Shown here piece after piece: positions 45,470 through 58,900 of a stretch of DNA of 64,000 nucleotides. The notes beneath the pieces were generated by a model, which was given only the letters and a program-made list of their open reading frames with translations, was not told the DNA's origin and made no database searches. Source of the DNA: Isoetes taiwanensis (lineage: Eukaryota; Streptophyta; Lycopodiopsida; Isoetales; Isoetaceae); the NCBI GenBank assembly GCA_021234155.1, contig JAJEKV010000038.1:14267559-14331558 (forward strand), written 5' to 3'. Made by a program: the position numbers and the translations under genes. The first letter of the stretch is position 1; the number at the start of each line of letters is the position of its first letter.

Positions 45470-45488
45470 TTCTCCCCCACCTTGAAAT
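45470..45488 (-). other. Family B polypurine tract
   Basis: Minus strand TTTCAAGGTGGGGGAGAA directly before the LTR start. Confidence 0.8.
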
Positions 45489-45559
45489 GATGTTTGTCGC
45501 GACGCCATTCGCGGGTCTCCCACCTTGGAATCTTCCTAACCTGCAATCAACCTGATGCA

Positions 45560-46110
45560 TACGATATACTACTATTATACTTACACATTTATTAAGATTA
45601 CCTTAAGGTAATTAAATTATTATTACGCCATTACATTATCAAATAACTTGTCAATTCGTAACTTCTATTAAACAGGGTACTTATTAGTCCTCGTTATTAT
45701 AACATTTAGTTTATCACAATTTAACACTTTCATATACAATTATTATTTAAGGTACTCTTCATTCCTTGCAACACATTCCAACAAAATTTGTGTTGCAAGT
45801 CCTCGCACCTTAAAATCCTGCATTAATTTTACAATATCTATAATTACATACTTACTATTACTATCTTAATTATTAGAATTACTCTAAGGTAATGTTTAAG
45901 ACATTACTGTACTATTTCATTACCCAATTAACTTATCACTTCATAACTTAATCTACGCAAGGTAATTATTAACCTTACTTAACACAACATTTAAGTTTAT
46001 CAAAGTTTATCAATTTCATACAAAATTTACACTTCTAAGGTACTCTTCATCCCTTGCAACACATTATGACTAAATTTGTGTTGCAAGTTTTCGTAGCTCG
46101 ACCTCCTTGC
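45560..46110. repeat. ~290-bp tandem duplication in family B 3' region
   Basis: Two diverged units. Each ends with GGTACTCTTCAT(T/C)CCTTGCAACACATT and a TTTGTGTTGCAAGT block, at about 45750 and 46041. Tandem repeats between coding region and 3' LTR are common in large plant gypsy elements. Confidence 0.75.
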
Positions 46111-49100
46111 CCTCCGGAGCGCTCTATTGGCCTGCAGGTCGACCTACGTTATTACTATTTTAATTATTAATAAAATTTTGGTTATATGGTGACCACCCCA
46201 CCTATCTACATGGATGCATGGCTAATCTCCCGGCGTAGGAAGAGGGTGAATCTTCCATTATGGCCGTGGAGACAGCGCCTATATGCCTATATGCCGCTCA
46301 TGCCTACACCTCTAGTTGCCCAGCGTGGAGGATATCCTTCCCGCGTGGGGGCGTGAAGGATAGCTTCCTCCTATCAAAGCATATATGGGGCTAAAGGTGC
46401 CTTTCCTATCAATGCATTCCTGAATGACCTCCTTTCTCTCGAGGTCGTCTACTTCCGTGGGACAGAAGTAGACTTTCTAATCTACCTTCCACTCGTCCAA
46501 GCGGAAACGCGGTCATGCCTACATTGACATTACACCACGCCCTAGAGATCACTGTAGTGGTCTCATCATCGGTAACAATGCATGCAACCCCTACCTAGCA
46601 TAGGTTGCATGCGTAGATTAAGCTTAACTATACAAGCATTTAATCTACACACAAAACGACATGCCTGAGCCAATTTTTGCTGGCTCCTTTAACGCATGTG
46701 ATTAACATAATTACCCTAAGGTAATATTTATGAATTAACATTATCATAGTATCGGATACATTACTTCCGATAGTACAATTATATTTACTCTAAGCTTTGC
46801 AATATTTAACGACTTTTAGATCGCGATTATTTGAACAATAACCCTGATTTAGACCTATTGTTACATAGACAAGGTTTTAATTATCATACACAAGAATTAG
46901 ATGTGCTTCTTATTCTCTTCCTTGGGTCCTGCATTACCCTTGGAAGTATATCCCTAAGATGCACTTAAGTATATTTGAATTCTATTTTCTATCTATATTT
47001 ATAAGGACCCCAAGGTCATATGGCTATCCTTGGAAGGAATTGCATCCTTGCGAAGGATTAATTAACATGCTACCTCACATTATCGTTGTTATTTAACTTA
47101 TTTCCGTATGATACATTTTACGCATGGTAATTCCATGCAATTATTAGGATCTATATTTAACTTATTTATAAGACACATTAAAGCTTATAATGCATGCGAC
47201 GCATTTTACCTAGGCTAGAATGCATCCACCCATTGAGCCGGCGTCGAGTAATTTGGAGATGACTTGGTCGTTGCATTGCTCCCATAGTTTTGCTCCACTT
47301 CATTGGTGTAGATAGCTACTGCGTCAGTCTCGCATGTTGAAGACCTCCTGAGCTATCTATCTATCTATCTTGCGCTCTATTCGCTTCGGCCATTGCCGGA
47401 GTGAACTCTATTCTATGGGTCAGTCAATTCGATGCAAGTACGTTCAATCATAAGATTGAGCCCTCCCACTTTCTTCAAAAAGAAAGTGGTCCTGCACCCC
47501 TTCAATGACGTTGTACACAACGTCATATCTATTCTCTCCCCTTAAGAGGTTATATGCTTCTTACTTAGCACATTAATTTACTAGCCTTAGCTAACATATA
47601 TAACCATCTAAGATGGATGCACATATTATGTTATCATTTATTTCAATATAGCTATGGGTTACCTACTTAGTTAGAACGATTCTAAACCACAAGGTTTTGT
47701 CATCATGACAATTCCTTTTGTCTCAAAAGACTATTTGATTACTATAATTCTTATTTTAGATGTACCTTACATGTATTATTCTTTTATATTCTAGAGATTC
47801 CCCTTTTTCTTAGTTATTTAGCTCTTGGAATATTCCTACCAATCGAATTGATGTCATCGTAACAAGTTGGCGGACTTGTTAGATTACTTCTTTTCTTTTG
47901 GTTGGATTATTCTTTTGGAGGTACTAGATTTATACATGGTTAACAATTATCCTAGTAATGATTCCTTCTTAGCGAGGAGATCAATCTCACCAAGTGGTTT
48001 CAATACGTTGGATGTCCTGGTAACAATCGTGTATAATTATAGTTACTCCTATGCATTTCCTTCCCAATCCTTGACGCTTAGCTCAATATTGGGGCAATCC
48101 TTTTAGCGAGAATATCCGAAATGCCTTCTAATCCTAATATGGATGTTACCATCCATACATTTAACTTACTAGGCCCCATGGCCTTAGATCCTTGAGCTTG
48201 CTAAAAGCTCATCCACTTTCGGTGCCCGCTTGAAGTAGCAAGGTAACGTTCTTAGTCGCTCGATACTTGATCTCCTTGGCGGTGGCTCCTCCCTGTCTTT
48301 GAGGTTGACTTTGTTCGTTAGAAGCCTCTCATTGCTGGTGGCTTTGATGGCGTAGTTGATCACTTGAATCTTCCATGCCGCTTTTCAAAAGATCTTTCAT
48401 CTTGAACTTTTTTGTCTTGGCGGCTAAAAAAAGACTAATGTCGATGTCTTCGACTCCATCGATGTCTCATATGTCGAGTCCTCTTGTCGTTATCGTGTTG
48501 ATTGCTTCCCCACCGCAACTTGCATGACATCTCTTCCTTTGATGCATTACGCTATGGGAGGGAAGGAATAACAAGGGAACTATACATGCACAACATATAG
48601 CTTACATAATTACAATTACTACTAGAGCTATTAGGTCTCCCTTGTGCCTCCCTTGAAGTTGGACACCTACTCCTTGGCAATGTCATCGGTGTTCCTCCGG
48701 TGCAATGGTGTTGACGATCTATATCCTCCTATTTGTGCGTAGAAACTCAGTACTCAGGGGGTAACTTGTTGATATACTTGGGCCCCTCGATGTTTGTCGG
48801 CTATGGCACAACCGCTTTGCATCACATTCTAACTAAGGTGTGCTTGTCGTTGATGCTTCGACATTTGATCTGCTTCTTGATCCCGTTTTCGGCAATAAGT
48901 GTTCCCCTTCATGATACTTGAAGCTATTTGAAGGCGTCTCTTGAGGTTTGTCTTGCCGATTCCTTTGGCTATACTCCTCACGGAGTTGTTCTCTTCTCTT
49001 GATTGTTCTTTGAATCGTTCATCCTTGGGTTCACCAAGTTGCATGCAAGGCAGCGTGCAAGTCATCGGCTCGCCTCACCTAGTTGGTTCTCCATCGAAGC

Positions 49101-52100
49101 TTCCAAACTTCTTCGTTTGATCCCCTCGATCACCTGGCTTGGGCGTTGTCACGTTCCACGGTGCTATGCGCCGTCTTCTTGTCTTGAGGTACCCTCCGGT
49201 GACTTTGATTGTGCTCGTCGGTTTGATCCTCCTGTTGCCCAGGGGAAGCTCGTGGAAGAAGTCGGTTGCTAGCACTTCTCCGACTTCGAGTTCACGACCT
49301 TTGTCTCTCTATGCATGTCGGCCTCTCGGCAAGTAAGGCTTCATGGCTCTTCTCCTGTTTGGCGATGTTGCCGGGATGATGGATCCTTATATCTGCTTGG
49401 CTTGACCCTTGAGTTGAAGAAGTACCGCCTTAGATATGCTCTTGTCGTTGAATAGCCCGGCTATTATCTTGAACTCTCTTTTTGCGAAGGTGCTTTAGTT
49501 GCTATCCTTGTCGTTAAGGTGTGAATGCTTCTACCTTGGGCGTTTGGCGTGCCACACAATGGGAGATATGATGGCTTCTTCTCTTCTAATTCTTTGGTAG
49601 GAGTACTGTGAAGCCATCACCTAGTTGTTGAAGGCATATCTCCTCGTCGCTGGTGCCTTTTGTAAGTGCATCTCCATCTAATCCACGTGTCATAGCGCAT
49701 TTCCCTATATTACCACAAAGGTGGAATTATGGTCGTCGAGATGTTGTCTTCTTAGTTGGCTCGTTGATGTGGGGCGTTCCTCCTTCTATTGTTGAGGCCA
49801 CTTCGTGTCATAAGTTCGATCAAGTGTTCTTTGCTGCCACAAGATGTAGTGTTGCGTCCGACGATGTCTCTGGTGCGGCGGCGATGATCTTGACATGACC
49901 GGTGTTGTCTCTTATTCTGACATTGGGTGGACGAGCAGTGTTCTATTTGAGGGCACTTCCCGAAGTGTTTGGAGTCGAAGGTTTGCTTGGCCTCCGGTCG
50001 TTTCTCCCTCGTACTTGCTCTTCCATTTTGATTTTGGGCTATAGTTGTGCTTCTATGCTTCCTCTTTTGGTAGTCGAAGTGAAGGAGCTTCTCGATCTAA
50101 GCGCTAAATCTGTAAAAAAACATGACTCTAAACTCATGTTTCTCCACTGTATCTGTGAGCCCCCGAGATATACAATAGACATATACGCATTTACATTGGG
50201 ATTTTAATTCATCGACTTTTTCAAAACAACTACGAAGATCTACTTAATTGTTTATACTCCTTTAGGGTTTCCCCTCCTCCTATCGCATTTGACCCTTTGG
50301 TTTTGTTGCATCTTCTTTGTTCCGTTGACTCCGGTGATTCCTTGAGATGCTGCTACCATTGTTGAGCTTCATGTCTGATCCGAGCTCGTCACGCCAGTTG
50401 CGAAGAGTGTTCGTCGATGTGATCCCTTGAGAAAGATGCTCCTCCTTAATGTGTATATTCGTCGTAAGGAATGCGGTGATCGCTCAACGTCCCTACATGC
50501 GGTGTGTCATTGCAAGGTTGCCGGTCGCGGTGCCTTTGATCGCTTAAGTAGGATCACCTGGCTGTTGCAGTTGGGCATTCTTGAATGTCTTCGAAGCTCT
50601 GAGATCGTGGTCGGTAGGCAGGCAATGTCATTCCTCCGCAGGTTGAATTTCTGAGTGCGACTCCTGTTGCTTAGGCTTTGCTTCATTCTGAGGTGCCTCT
50701 CCTGTGCCTAGAAGTGTGGTCATCTCCATTGCCCTTACCATGGCTCCTACAGTCAGCCTTTGCGTGATTTGTATCTGGCTGGCTAGGTCGTCTCTCCTCG
50801 ATCCTTTGGGTCCTATCCATTCGAAGTCTCGCACTCCTTGGTGGCGATAAAGCCGATCTTCCTTTGGTTTCTAGGTGTTCCTGGGTCCGAATTCTTGTTC
50901 GAAAGCGTAATATTCTCCTCCTTGATCTTGCCCCTAGTGCCGATATAGGCCTTCAGTGGGAGATGTTCCACGATATCGTCTCCTCCCTCGTGGTCTCCCT
51001 CTTTTGGTGCAAGGGAGCCGAAGCTCATCTTGGTCAGCCTTAGGTGCTTTGTGGTTGCCTAGCTTGGTCGCTCCTTTTGTTGTGCGCGTAATTCCGCTTG
51101 AGCTCTTTGGGGGCTGCAAGGTCAGTGGTCTTCTCTCCGGTTCCTATACGCCTCTGTGTCGCCATGACTTCTCTCCTCGACGGAAGGTTATGCCCCTCGC
51201 CCTAGCTCGTGATGCTAACGCGGCATCGATGTCTAACGTCTTCCTGCACCTATATTTTCTTTGCCTTGCATTCCTCCATTTTGAAACTCATGTGCGTTGA
51301 GTGGGTGAAGGCGTCGAGATCCTCTTACGATGTGACCTCGTCGTGATAGCGGGGAGGTTGACATCTAGAAAATTCTTGATGCCGCTGGTTACCAAATATC
51401 CTTCCCATTTGATGAAGATTGATGCTAATTTTGGTGGTGTCTGTTCTACTCGTTTGTCGGTTTTAGGTGTTTGTCGTTGTGCTTCCCTCTCTTGGGTACG
51501 CCTTTTGGTCTCCTCTCCTTATCCAATGCGTACATGGTGGGACCTTGATGTCTTCAAGGAATTGCGCCTCAAGCTCTTACGTGGCTCGCCCCCGTTCAAA
51601 GCGGCCTTCGTATTTTCCTAGAGTCTAAGGTCTACTTGAAGGGCTCTCCTACAACATCTGGGCTCTATAAGCAAGCAAGGTGGCTCGAGAAAGCATTCTT
51701 GGAGACATATCTATAATCTACAAGTCTATGGATATTAGGGGCGTGTGGTATGGCATGAAATGAGGGTTGTTTTGCAAAACCTCCATGATGTTTGAGGCAT
51801 ACCCTAAGGTCCTAACAAAGTTGGTTTGGGGGAGTCCAATCTCTACACTTGGAGCGGCTTGGGCGGTTCTAGACTCTAGCTTCTTTCTAGGTATCCTGGC
51901 AATAGGGAGTGTCAATGTGGCGGCTATATAAGTCAAACTCTATTAGAAGGACACAGAATTAGGTCAAGGTTTATGCCTTTGGCATGAGCAGAGGTGATAC
52001 CAAACGGTTGGATTGGACTTGGGTTGCTATCTTTGAGGTCTAGATGACTATAACAAAGGGGTGTTCTTGGGCACTTCCATCTAGGAGTAAGGTATCAGCT

Positions 52101-53645
52101 TCGAGCTGAGAGCAATACTTGCGAGCTACTAATGGGGTAGGCTTCTATCTACAAACAAACTACAGTTTGGAAAAACAATTCAAGGGTTTGGGCAATTTTG
52201 GTCAATTTGGGCTAGGGTTTGACATTTCTAGCCTAATTTGAGGTCATGAATGGATTCTAGGCTATCTAATGGTCCTATTGCAACAATTTTCAGACGATTT
52301 GGAGCTCTGTAGCTCAAGTTATGGAGGTTCAAAGTTTGGAGGTCTCAGGTGTTGCGCCTCGCTTCAAAACTAACTTTTTGTTTTGCGACCGGGGCGCAGC
52401 GTGAACATCAATCTCATTTCGATCAAAGGTGTCTAATTTGGGTAAACTAATGGTGTAAGGGTGATGGGCTCATCAAATTAGGCAGAATCGACCCCTTATT
52501 GGGTCAATTTGGAGTCTGTTTTGGTCAAGTTTATGAGGTCTCGCGGCTTAGCCTCGCTTCAAAACTAACTTTTGTTTTCGCGACGGTAGCGGTGTGAGAC
52601 ATCACACTTTTTGGTGCGAGAGTATCCTATTTTACTAAAATAAAACTACTACTTGCTAACTTCGCCCTAATTAAGCAAGATTTGACACATAAACTACTCA
52701 AAATTATCATGTATTAACAAAATTATTGATTATTTACAACATATCTCATTGGGGATCTCCCTTAATTAAACTAGCTAATTACATGCCTTCCCTCATGAGG
52801 GTTACACAAGCCGCATGAGCGGTCGCGGTCGTTGAGTCTTCAAAATGTTGGACCAGAACCGCTCGCCTGGCTGCTGCTTCTCGTTACGCCCTCTCCTCTT
52901 CTTGTTTCCTTCAGCCTCCTTGGCCTCTCGGGCTGTTTAAGCCTTGTCGAGAAAGTCGAAAGCCGATCTGTTTGTGCGCATCATGTCGTCAGTCACCGTG
53001 TCTATCGAGATGTTTGTCTCTATCTAGCTTAAGGGCCTTGGTTCTAAATCTAAGGCTTAGCCATTAATATTATCTAACATTATTAAAGCTTAAATCTAAT
53101 TAAGAATTATAATTCAAAGCGAAGCGATGCCGCCCTCGATGGTTTGGCGGGGGTTTGGGGGTTCAACCACGTGGGTGGGAGGTTCAATTCCTGCTACAGC
53201 GGAATCCTTTTAAGATGAGGTTCAAAGAGATTGAAAAACTAGACTAGTCTAGCTAGATCCTAGGCTAAGATTGAATTACCAAGTTACTTTTTAAATTTTA
53301 TAACTTTTCAAGCTGTTGTCAAATTTTATAACTTTTCAAGTTGTTGTCATCAATGTCTCACGACTTAGCCTCGCCGCAAAAAACTAAAGTTTAGTTATTG
53401 AACCCGTGCGGTAATGAGACCACCTTAGTTCCGGCTCATTATTTTTTAGTTTTATTAAGTTCCAATTCACCTAAGCGTGCTAATATTAAATTCCAATCCA
53501 CTTAACTGTTACTAGCTTAGCATAAACTACAAAATGAGAAAAAAATTTCCCACTTTTCGAGGTTCGTGGATCCTATCAAGTTAGTACTCTTTGGGAGCAT
53601 GGCGGTGCTTTGCTCTTGGTCTCCAAGAACATTGCTCGATACCTT
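46111..53645 (-). mobile_element. Family B interior, decayed, no domain recognised
   Basis: No full-length frame. Minus-strand frames at 51119-50628 are Lys-, Arg-, Glu- and Gln-rich like a decayed gag, which suits the expected 5' side of a minus-oriented element. The stretch 49900-47200 is where pol would be, but I cannot point to RT or integrase motifs. Near the 5' LTR (52400-53500) are repeated phrases such as GAGGTCTCGCGGCTTAGCCTCGC and CAAAACTAACTTTTTG. Confidence 0.5.
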
Positions 53646-55225
53646 TGTGGCGTCCCCTACTCATATACGGTGCACTCACCGTATACAAACAGAGTTCATC
53701 CCCATACCAGCTCCATGCTAATATAGGGCCCTCCACGTATCACTTTTGCAACCCTTGAAGAGTTCAGTGGGAAGAATGAAGGGGTCCTTTACCTGTCTCC
53801 CTCGGGGCCTACCTAGTCGCGAAGCGTAAACATACATGTCGATTAGTACATACATCAACATCATATGACCATCCACGAAGGATGGTCCTCCACATATCTG
53901 CATAGACAAAGATGAAGACATCACATAGGAATCCCTACCCAAGGCTCGGACTCAAAGGGATGGCCAATTTGGGTCTCGAGTTCATTGGAGCATGAATTCA
54001 TGGCAATGGATTTGGCTAGTATAAGAACATGGCATAGGGTTGTCCACTCCATCCGCCCCTCCCATTGCACACTTTGCGAGTAAAATTTGAAAAGTGTCGG
54101 GACCAGAGTAGCCCGGGATGCATAGCCAAAGGGCTACTCACGGGGTCATCATCCCGGTTCGATGGGGCGGGTAGGGATCACTCCCTCGAGAGATCTACAT
54201 GCTGACTCAAGGTGACTAGAGGGCCCTTTGCCCATTCGGTGAACCCACCGGAAAGTCATGAACACCACTTCACGGGTGTCGAGCCCATGCCTTACCCACA
54301 CTTTCGGTGGTAAGCCATTAGACCTAGTCACAATGATCCCCGGTAGGCCTTACACACCGGAGGGATCGTTCAAGAGTCGAACACGAACCTCCTTCTTAGC
54401 CGGTCGGCCCCTTCACCCACAAACCGGGTGTGGTTCTTGTACACACAAGGCAATCTATGGTGTGCTAGAGAGGCTAATCTAGGAGCATCTACTACCAAGC
54501 TTGAAGTCTCTACCCCCCCCTTCCCAATACAAGGAGTTCACGAGATACATCATCCATATACATCACGGAAGAACTAAAGAACATAGATCTAATCTATATC
54601 ATAGAGTTAGGTTCTTTAGTTAGAGTCAGTATCTACTCATCTAGAGATCTAGATAGCTGCTAAAAGGCGATTTAATAGGCTAAACCCTTTTGATACAATG
54701 ACCGGAAAACGGTTTAGACCATTAAATCGACTACATACCTGATCCATGAGTTGCTCCTCGACTGAAGTTAGACCATCCCTCTTTGAGCTGCCGCGAATCA
54801 AGGGAAACTAATGGTGCCATTCTCTCAGACGGAGTCTGGGAGGCGGTTTTGACTCATAGAGCAGCCAAAACAGAGCTCTAAAACCCTAGGAACGAAAATG
54901 GGCAAGTTAGGGTTCTTCTACTTAAATAGGCAAGGGTTGGGACTTAGGGTTTCCAATTATCCCTTTAGGCATGTGGGATATTGGAAATGGGCCCACTTGC
55001 CTTTAATGGCTAGGTGGCCAAATGTGCCTACATGGAAATGTGTGCACCTTAATAAATGTGCATGTGCACATTAATAAGAAGTGCACATACCTAGCAAGTT
55101 GCCCCCTAGGGCTACTCACCTGGCTACACGTCGGCGTACACGTCAGTTGGAGTGGCGGTACGCTGCGTGAGAGAAGATGCGATTATCGTCCCCGGGACCG
55201 TGATATCGTGTCCGGAACGTCCACG
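53646..55225 (-). repeat. Family B 5' LTR
   Basis: About 1580 bp. The outer end is degraded (CGTCCACG instead of CGCCACA). Confidence 0.82.
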
Positions 55226-55269
55226 TAATCTAATCTTTGGACGTTCGGAGGTGGTACCGGTCACGAGGA

Positions 55270-56058
55270 GGAGGAAAATCATTGCAGGCTAAAGTCAAGG
55301 AAGCACAAGGAATCATAACTTGCAAGGTAAGTCCTGCTATACGCTTAAAGTTAAGGTCTCTCAGTCCTAGGGAGATGTGGAAATTTTTACTTAAGCACTA
55401 TGAGGAGAAAACATCCTCTCAAATAGATTTATTGGAAAATGAATTAAGGAATCTAAAGCTTAGAGAGGATGAAGATGTATCCGAGTTTTTCAACAAGTTT
55501 GATAACTTGATTGCTGACCTAGAAGGAGCTGGGGTTGTAATATCTGAGAGAAGTCAGGTGTTGCAAATCTCAAGAGCTATAGGGGAGAATGAAACATTGG
55601 CATTATTCATTAGAAATTCAAGCAGAAGTAGGGAGGAGGCAGAAGTCATGCTTAGAACTGAATGGGAGCAAAAGAAAGTATTAAGGCAAAGCCAAAATGA
55701 AGAAACCCCTGAAATATTAGTAATGAAAAGGAAAGGCAAAATAAACCACTGTCATGAGGCAGGTCATTATAAAAGTGAATGCCCTAAATTAAAGAAAGAG
55801 TTTAATTGCTACAATTGTGGGGGAAGAAGGCATGCAGCCTCCAAGTGCCCCACACCCAAAAATTATGGTAAACCCTCTAGAGGAAGAGGTGAGTCCAGCA
55901 GAGGAAGAGCAGGCAGAGGTAGGGGTGGAGGCTATGAGAAAGCATACATTGCTCAAGAAGAACCAGAGGCTAAAACTAAGACTGAAACACAAGATGAAGA
56001 TGAGGTATTAAGTGATTTTTGGGTTATCAATGAAAATGCATGTGCTAACAATCTTTGA
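55270..56058 (+). pseudogene. Copia gag, main part, with zinc knuckles
   Basis: About 260 codons resuming gag after the nested element: Met-Trp-Lys-Phe-Leu-Leu-Lys-His-Tyr, Leu-Lys-Leu-Arg-Glu-Asp-Glu-Asp-Val, Phe-Phe-Asn-Lys-Phe, as in plant copia capsids. Two zinc knuckles follow: the first has lost its leading Cys (Ile-Asn-His-Cys...His...Cys), the second is intact (Cys-Tyr-Asn-Cys...His...Cys). An Arg-Gly-rich tail comes next. Gag packages element RNA. The frame stops at 56058, before protease. Confidence 0.88.
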
Positions 56059-56296
56059 TCATTTGATAGTTGATTCTGGAGCTGAAAGATCAGTAGTCAA
56101 GGATGCTGAAATCTTGAAGAAATTCTCCACTGCAAAATCAAGAAAGATTCAAGTTGGCAATGGAGCTTTGCAAGATATTCAAGGAAGTGGGCTTTTGCAA
56201 TTAAAAGACTTAAATGGAAATATTGTAGATATTGAAGATGTGTTGTGTGTTTCCAGCAATAATCAAAAACTTAATTTCAATGGAGCGGTTATGTGA
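56050..56296 (+). pseudogene. Copia protease
   Basis: Frame shifted from gag. Asp-Ser-Gly-Ala-Glu-Arg is the aspartic protease motif (about 56069), followed by Val-Gly-Asn-Gly and Val-Leu-Cys-Val, usual for copia proteases. It ends at a stop at 56296. Confidence 0.82.
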
Positions 56297-56429
56297 TTTG
56301 GGATATAGGGTGACATTTGAGGCTGAACAATGTAATGTTTTTCTCAAAGATGAATTAAAGTTTTATGCTAAAGAGTTGGCAACCTGTTTGAGTTAAGCAA
56401 TCTCGTACATTGTGGTGTAAATGCAATAT

Positions 56430-57747
56430 CTGAAGTTGGTGCAAAATTATGGCATAATAGATTAGCGCACACAGATTACAAGAAATTAGAAAGTCTGCAC
56501 AAACAAGGTCTCATTGATTATTGTGACAGCAAAGTTAACCATATTTGTGAAGGATGTGCTCTTGGAAAATTCCATAGGCTGCCATTTGCCAAAAGACAAT
56601 CTAAAACACAGCAAACATTGGAATTAGTGCACTCAGACTTGTGTGGCCCATTAAATGTGAGAGGTAGAGGTAACAAAAGGTATTTCATAACCTTCACTGA
56701 TGACTACAGCCAAAAATGTAAAGCATACTGCTTGGAAAAGAAATCACAAGCTCTAAATGCATTCAAGCAATATGTGGCAGAAATGGAAAGGGAAACAGGC
56801 CACAAGCTAAAATGCATTAGACCTCAGACCGTGGTGGAGAGTACTTGTCAATGAAATTTAAAACATACTGTATTGCACATGGCATTAAAAGACAATTAAC
56901 ATGCAGATACACTCCTCAACAAAATGGGGTGTCAGAAAGGAAAAACAGAACAATTATGGATGCAATCAGGTCTATGTTGAAGGAAAGTGGCTTACCAAAT
57001 AGTCTTTGGGTGGAAGCTTTGCAAACTGCCATAGAAATTCAGAACATTCTTCCTTCCTCCACTCTTCATGGAAATATACCAAACATTGTATGGAATCCTA
57101 AAGGAAAAATAGATTACATGAAATATAAAGTTTATGGCTGTTTGGTATATACTCATGTTCCTTCAGAATTAAGGAAAAAATTAGACAATAGAGCTGAGAC
57201 TGGATTTTTGGTGGGCTATGACAATGAAGCTAAAGGATATAGAGTATATAATCCAGAAACAAAGGCCATTATTGTCAGTCGAGATGTTCTATTCAATGAG
57301 GGTGTATTATACAAACACAGGTACAGAAAAGGGATAAAATTAGTACCTAAAATTACTGAGCAAATGGCTAAATTTGAAACTGATGAGACAGATGATTCAG
57401 ATGAGATTGAACAGGCTGTTCATAGTGAAGAAAATGAGCAGAACACTCTGGAAAAAGCAATAGAAGAAGAGAGTCAAGTGCCTGCAGCAGAAATTGAACA
57501 CCAAGTCCCTGAGATAGTACAAGAACCAAGACAAGAAATGCATGAACCAATCAAGATTAGAAGGAAAAGGAAAACACAAGCAGAAAAATTGGTTGAAGAA
57601 GCAAAGTTAGAAGATAAACCTTATGGCAGAAATGAGCAAGGCAAAAGCAGATGTATTGAAGCAGTAGAGCATGAACAAATAATGGCAATCCTAGAAGATG
57701 AAATTATACCACAAACGTTTGAAGAGGTCTTGGAGATAGATAGATAG
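56430..57747 (+). pseudogene. Copia GAG-pre-integrase and integrase
   Basis: Begins with Leu-Trp-His-Asn-Arg-Leu-Ala-His and Cys-Glu-Gly-Cys, the HHCC zinc domain (56446-56580). The core starts at His-Ser-Asp-Leu-Cys-Gly-Pro (first Asp) and Thr-Asp-Asp-Tyr-Ser. A frameshift at about 56830 falls in the Asp region of the triad (Gly-Gly-Glu-Tyr motif). The next frame has Gln-Gln-Asn-Gly-Val-Ser-Glu-Arg-Lys-Asn, containing the catalytic Glu. An acidic linker (Glu-rich, 57370-57540) leads to RT. Integrase inserts element DNA. Confidence 0.9.
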
Positions 57748-57757
57748 ATAGATAGAT
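57732..57757. repeat. (GATA)n microsatellite breaking the copia pol frame
   Basis: About six GATA units between Phe-Glu-Glu-Val-Leu and Lys-Glu-Lys-Trp-Met-Ala-Ala-Met, a conserved junction at the start of the RT domain. The expansion adds unrelated residues and a stop, and the downstream frame is displaced. Confidence 0.85.
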
Positions 57758-57764
57758 TACAGAC

Positions 57765-58900
57765 AAAGAAAAATGGATGGCAGCTATGAGAGATGAGCTT
57801 AAATCATTTGAAGACACCAAAACATATGAATTAGTAAAATCTGATAAAGCAGAATATCATAGGGAGTAAATGGCTTTACAAAATTAAGAGTAATTAGTAG
57901 CTCAAGGGTTCACTCAGAAAAAAGGCAGAGATTATGATGAAACCTACTCACCCATAGTAAAACTCACAAGCATCAGAATTTTATTGGCCATGGCAAATGC
58001 TCTGAATTTAGAATTGCATCATATGGATGTCAAAACAGTGTTTTTAAATGCAACACTTGAGGAGGAGGCATTTATGAGGCAAGCACCTGGCTTTGAGCAA
58101 GGGAAAAATATGATATGGAAGTTAAATAGGGCTGTATATGGGTTAAAGCAATCACCAAGAGAATGGTACCTATGTATGAACCAATTCTTGCAAGAACAGG
58201 AATTTGAGAAGTTGCAGAATGATGGCAATTTGTATAGATTTAAGCAGGGAAAAGAATATTGCATAATAGCACTATATGTGGATGATTGCATTATGGTAGC
58301 CAACTCAATCAAAATCCTAAATTTATGCAAGAATATTCTGAAGTCACGGTTTCAAATGGCAGACCTAGGTGAACTAAAAAAATTCCTAGGTATAGAGGTG
58401 GTAAGAAATAGAGAGCAAAAATGGTTAAGGCTGCATCAAGAGAAGCATGTACAAAATATGCTCAATAGATTCAATCTGTCAGAAGCAAAGCCAGCCAAAA
58501 TCCCAATGACTCCAGGACACAGGTTAACCTATGTACAAGATCCAACTGAAGAAGACACTGCAGAAATGGAAAACATTCCTTACAGGGCATTAATTGGATG
58601 TTTACTATACTTGGCAAATAATACTCGACCTGACATAGCTTATGCAGTCAATATACTGAGCAGGAGAAATCACAATGCAACTAGAGAACATTGGGAGGCT
58701 GCCAAACGAGTCTTGAAATATCTCAAAGGCACTCAAGGACATGGTATTTGTTTCAATTCAGAAAATCTAATCATGAAATGCTATAGTGATGCAGATTGGG
58801 AGGAGACTGCAGATACAAGAAGATCCACATCGGGATATGCAATATTTATTGGAGGAGGAGTGATTTCTTGGAGATGTAAAAGACAAGCTGCGTTGGCCAT
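57765..58900 (+). pseudogene. Copia reverse transcriptase
   Basis: Opens with Lys-Trp-Met-Ala-Ala-Met-Arg-Asp-Glu (after the microsatellite). A stretch of stops and a frame change lies at 57865-57983. The long frame from 57984 has Met-Asp-Val-Lys-Thr-Val-Phe-Leu-Asn, Gly-Leu-Lys-Gln-Ser-Pro-Arg-Glu-Trp-Tyr and the catalytic Leu-Tyr-Val-Asp-Asp, the copia RT signature. It is complete from palm to thumb, but not joined to an intact N-terminus. Confidence 0.92.

Larger units (their letters stand above)
43877..55225 (-). mobile_element. LTR retrotransposon family B, nested in copia gag, minus orientation
   Basis: LTRs at 43877-45469 and 53646-55225 begin TGTGGCGTCCCC; the left one ends CGCCACA, giving inverted ends. 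Right of the left LTR the minus strand reads CAAGGTGGGGGAGAA, a polypurine tract, so this is the 3' LTR. Left of the right LTR is a degenerate Met-type primer site (AGGTATCGAGC). The interior (45470-53645) has no intact gene. A target duplication is not evident. Its LTR shares a 55-bp block with family A in matching element orientation, so the two are related. Confidence 0.85.
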
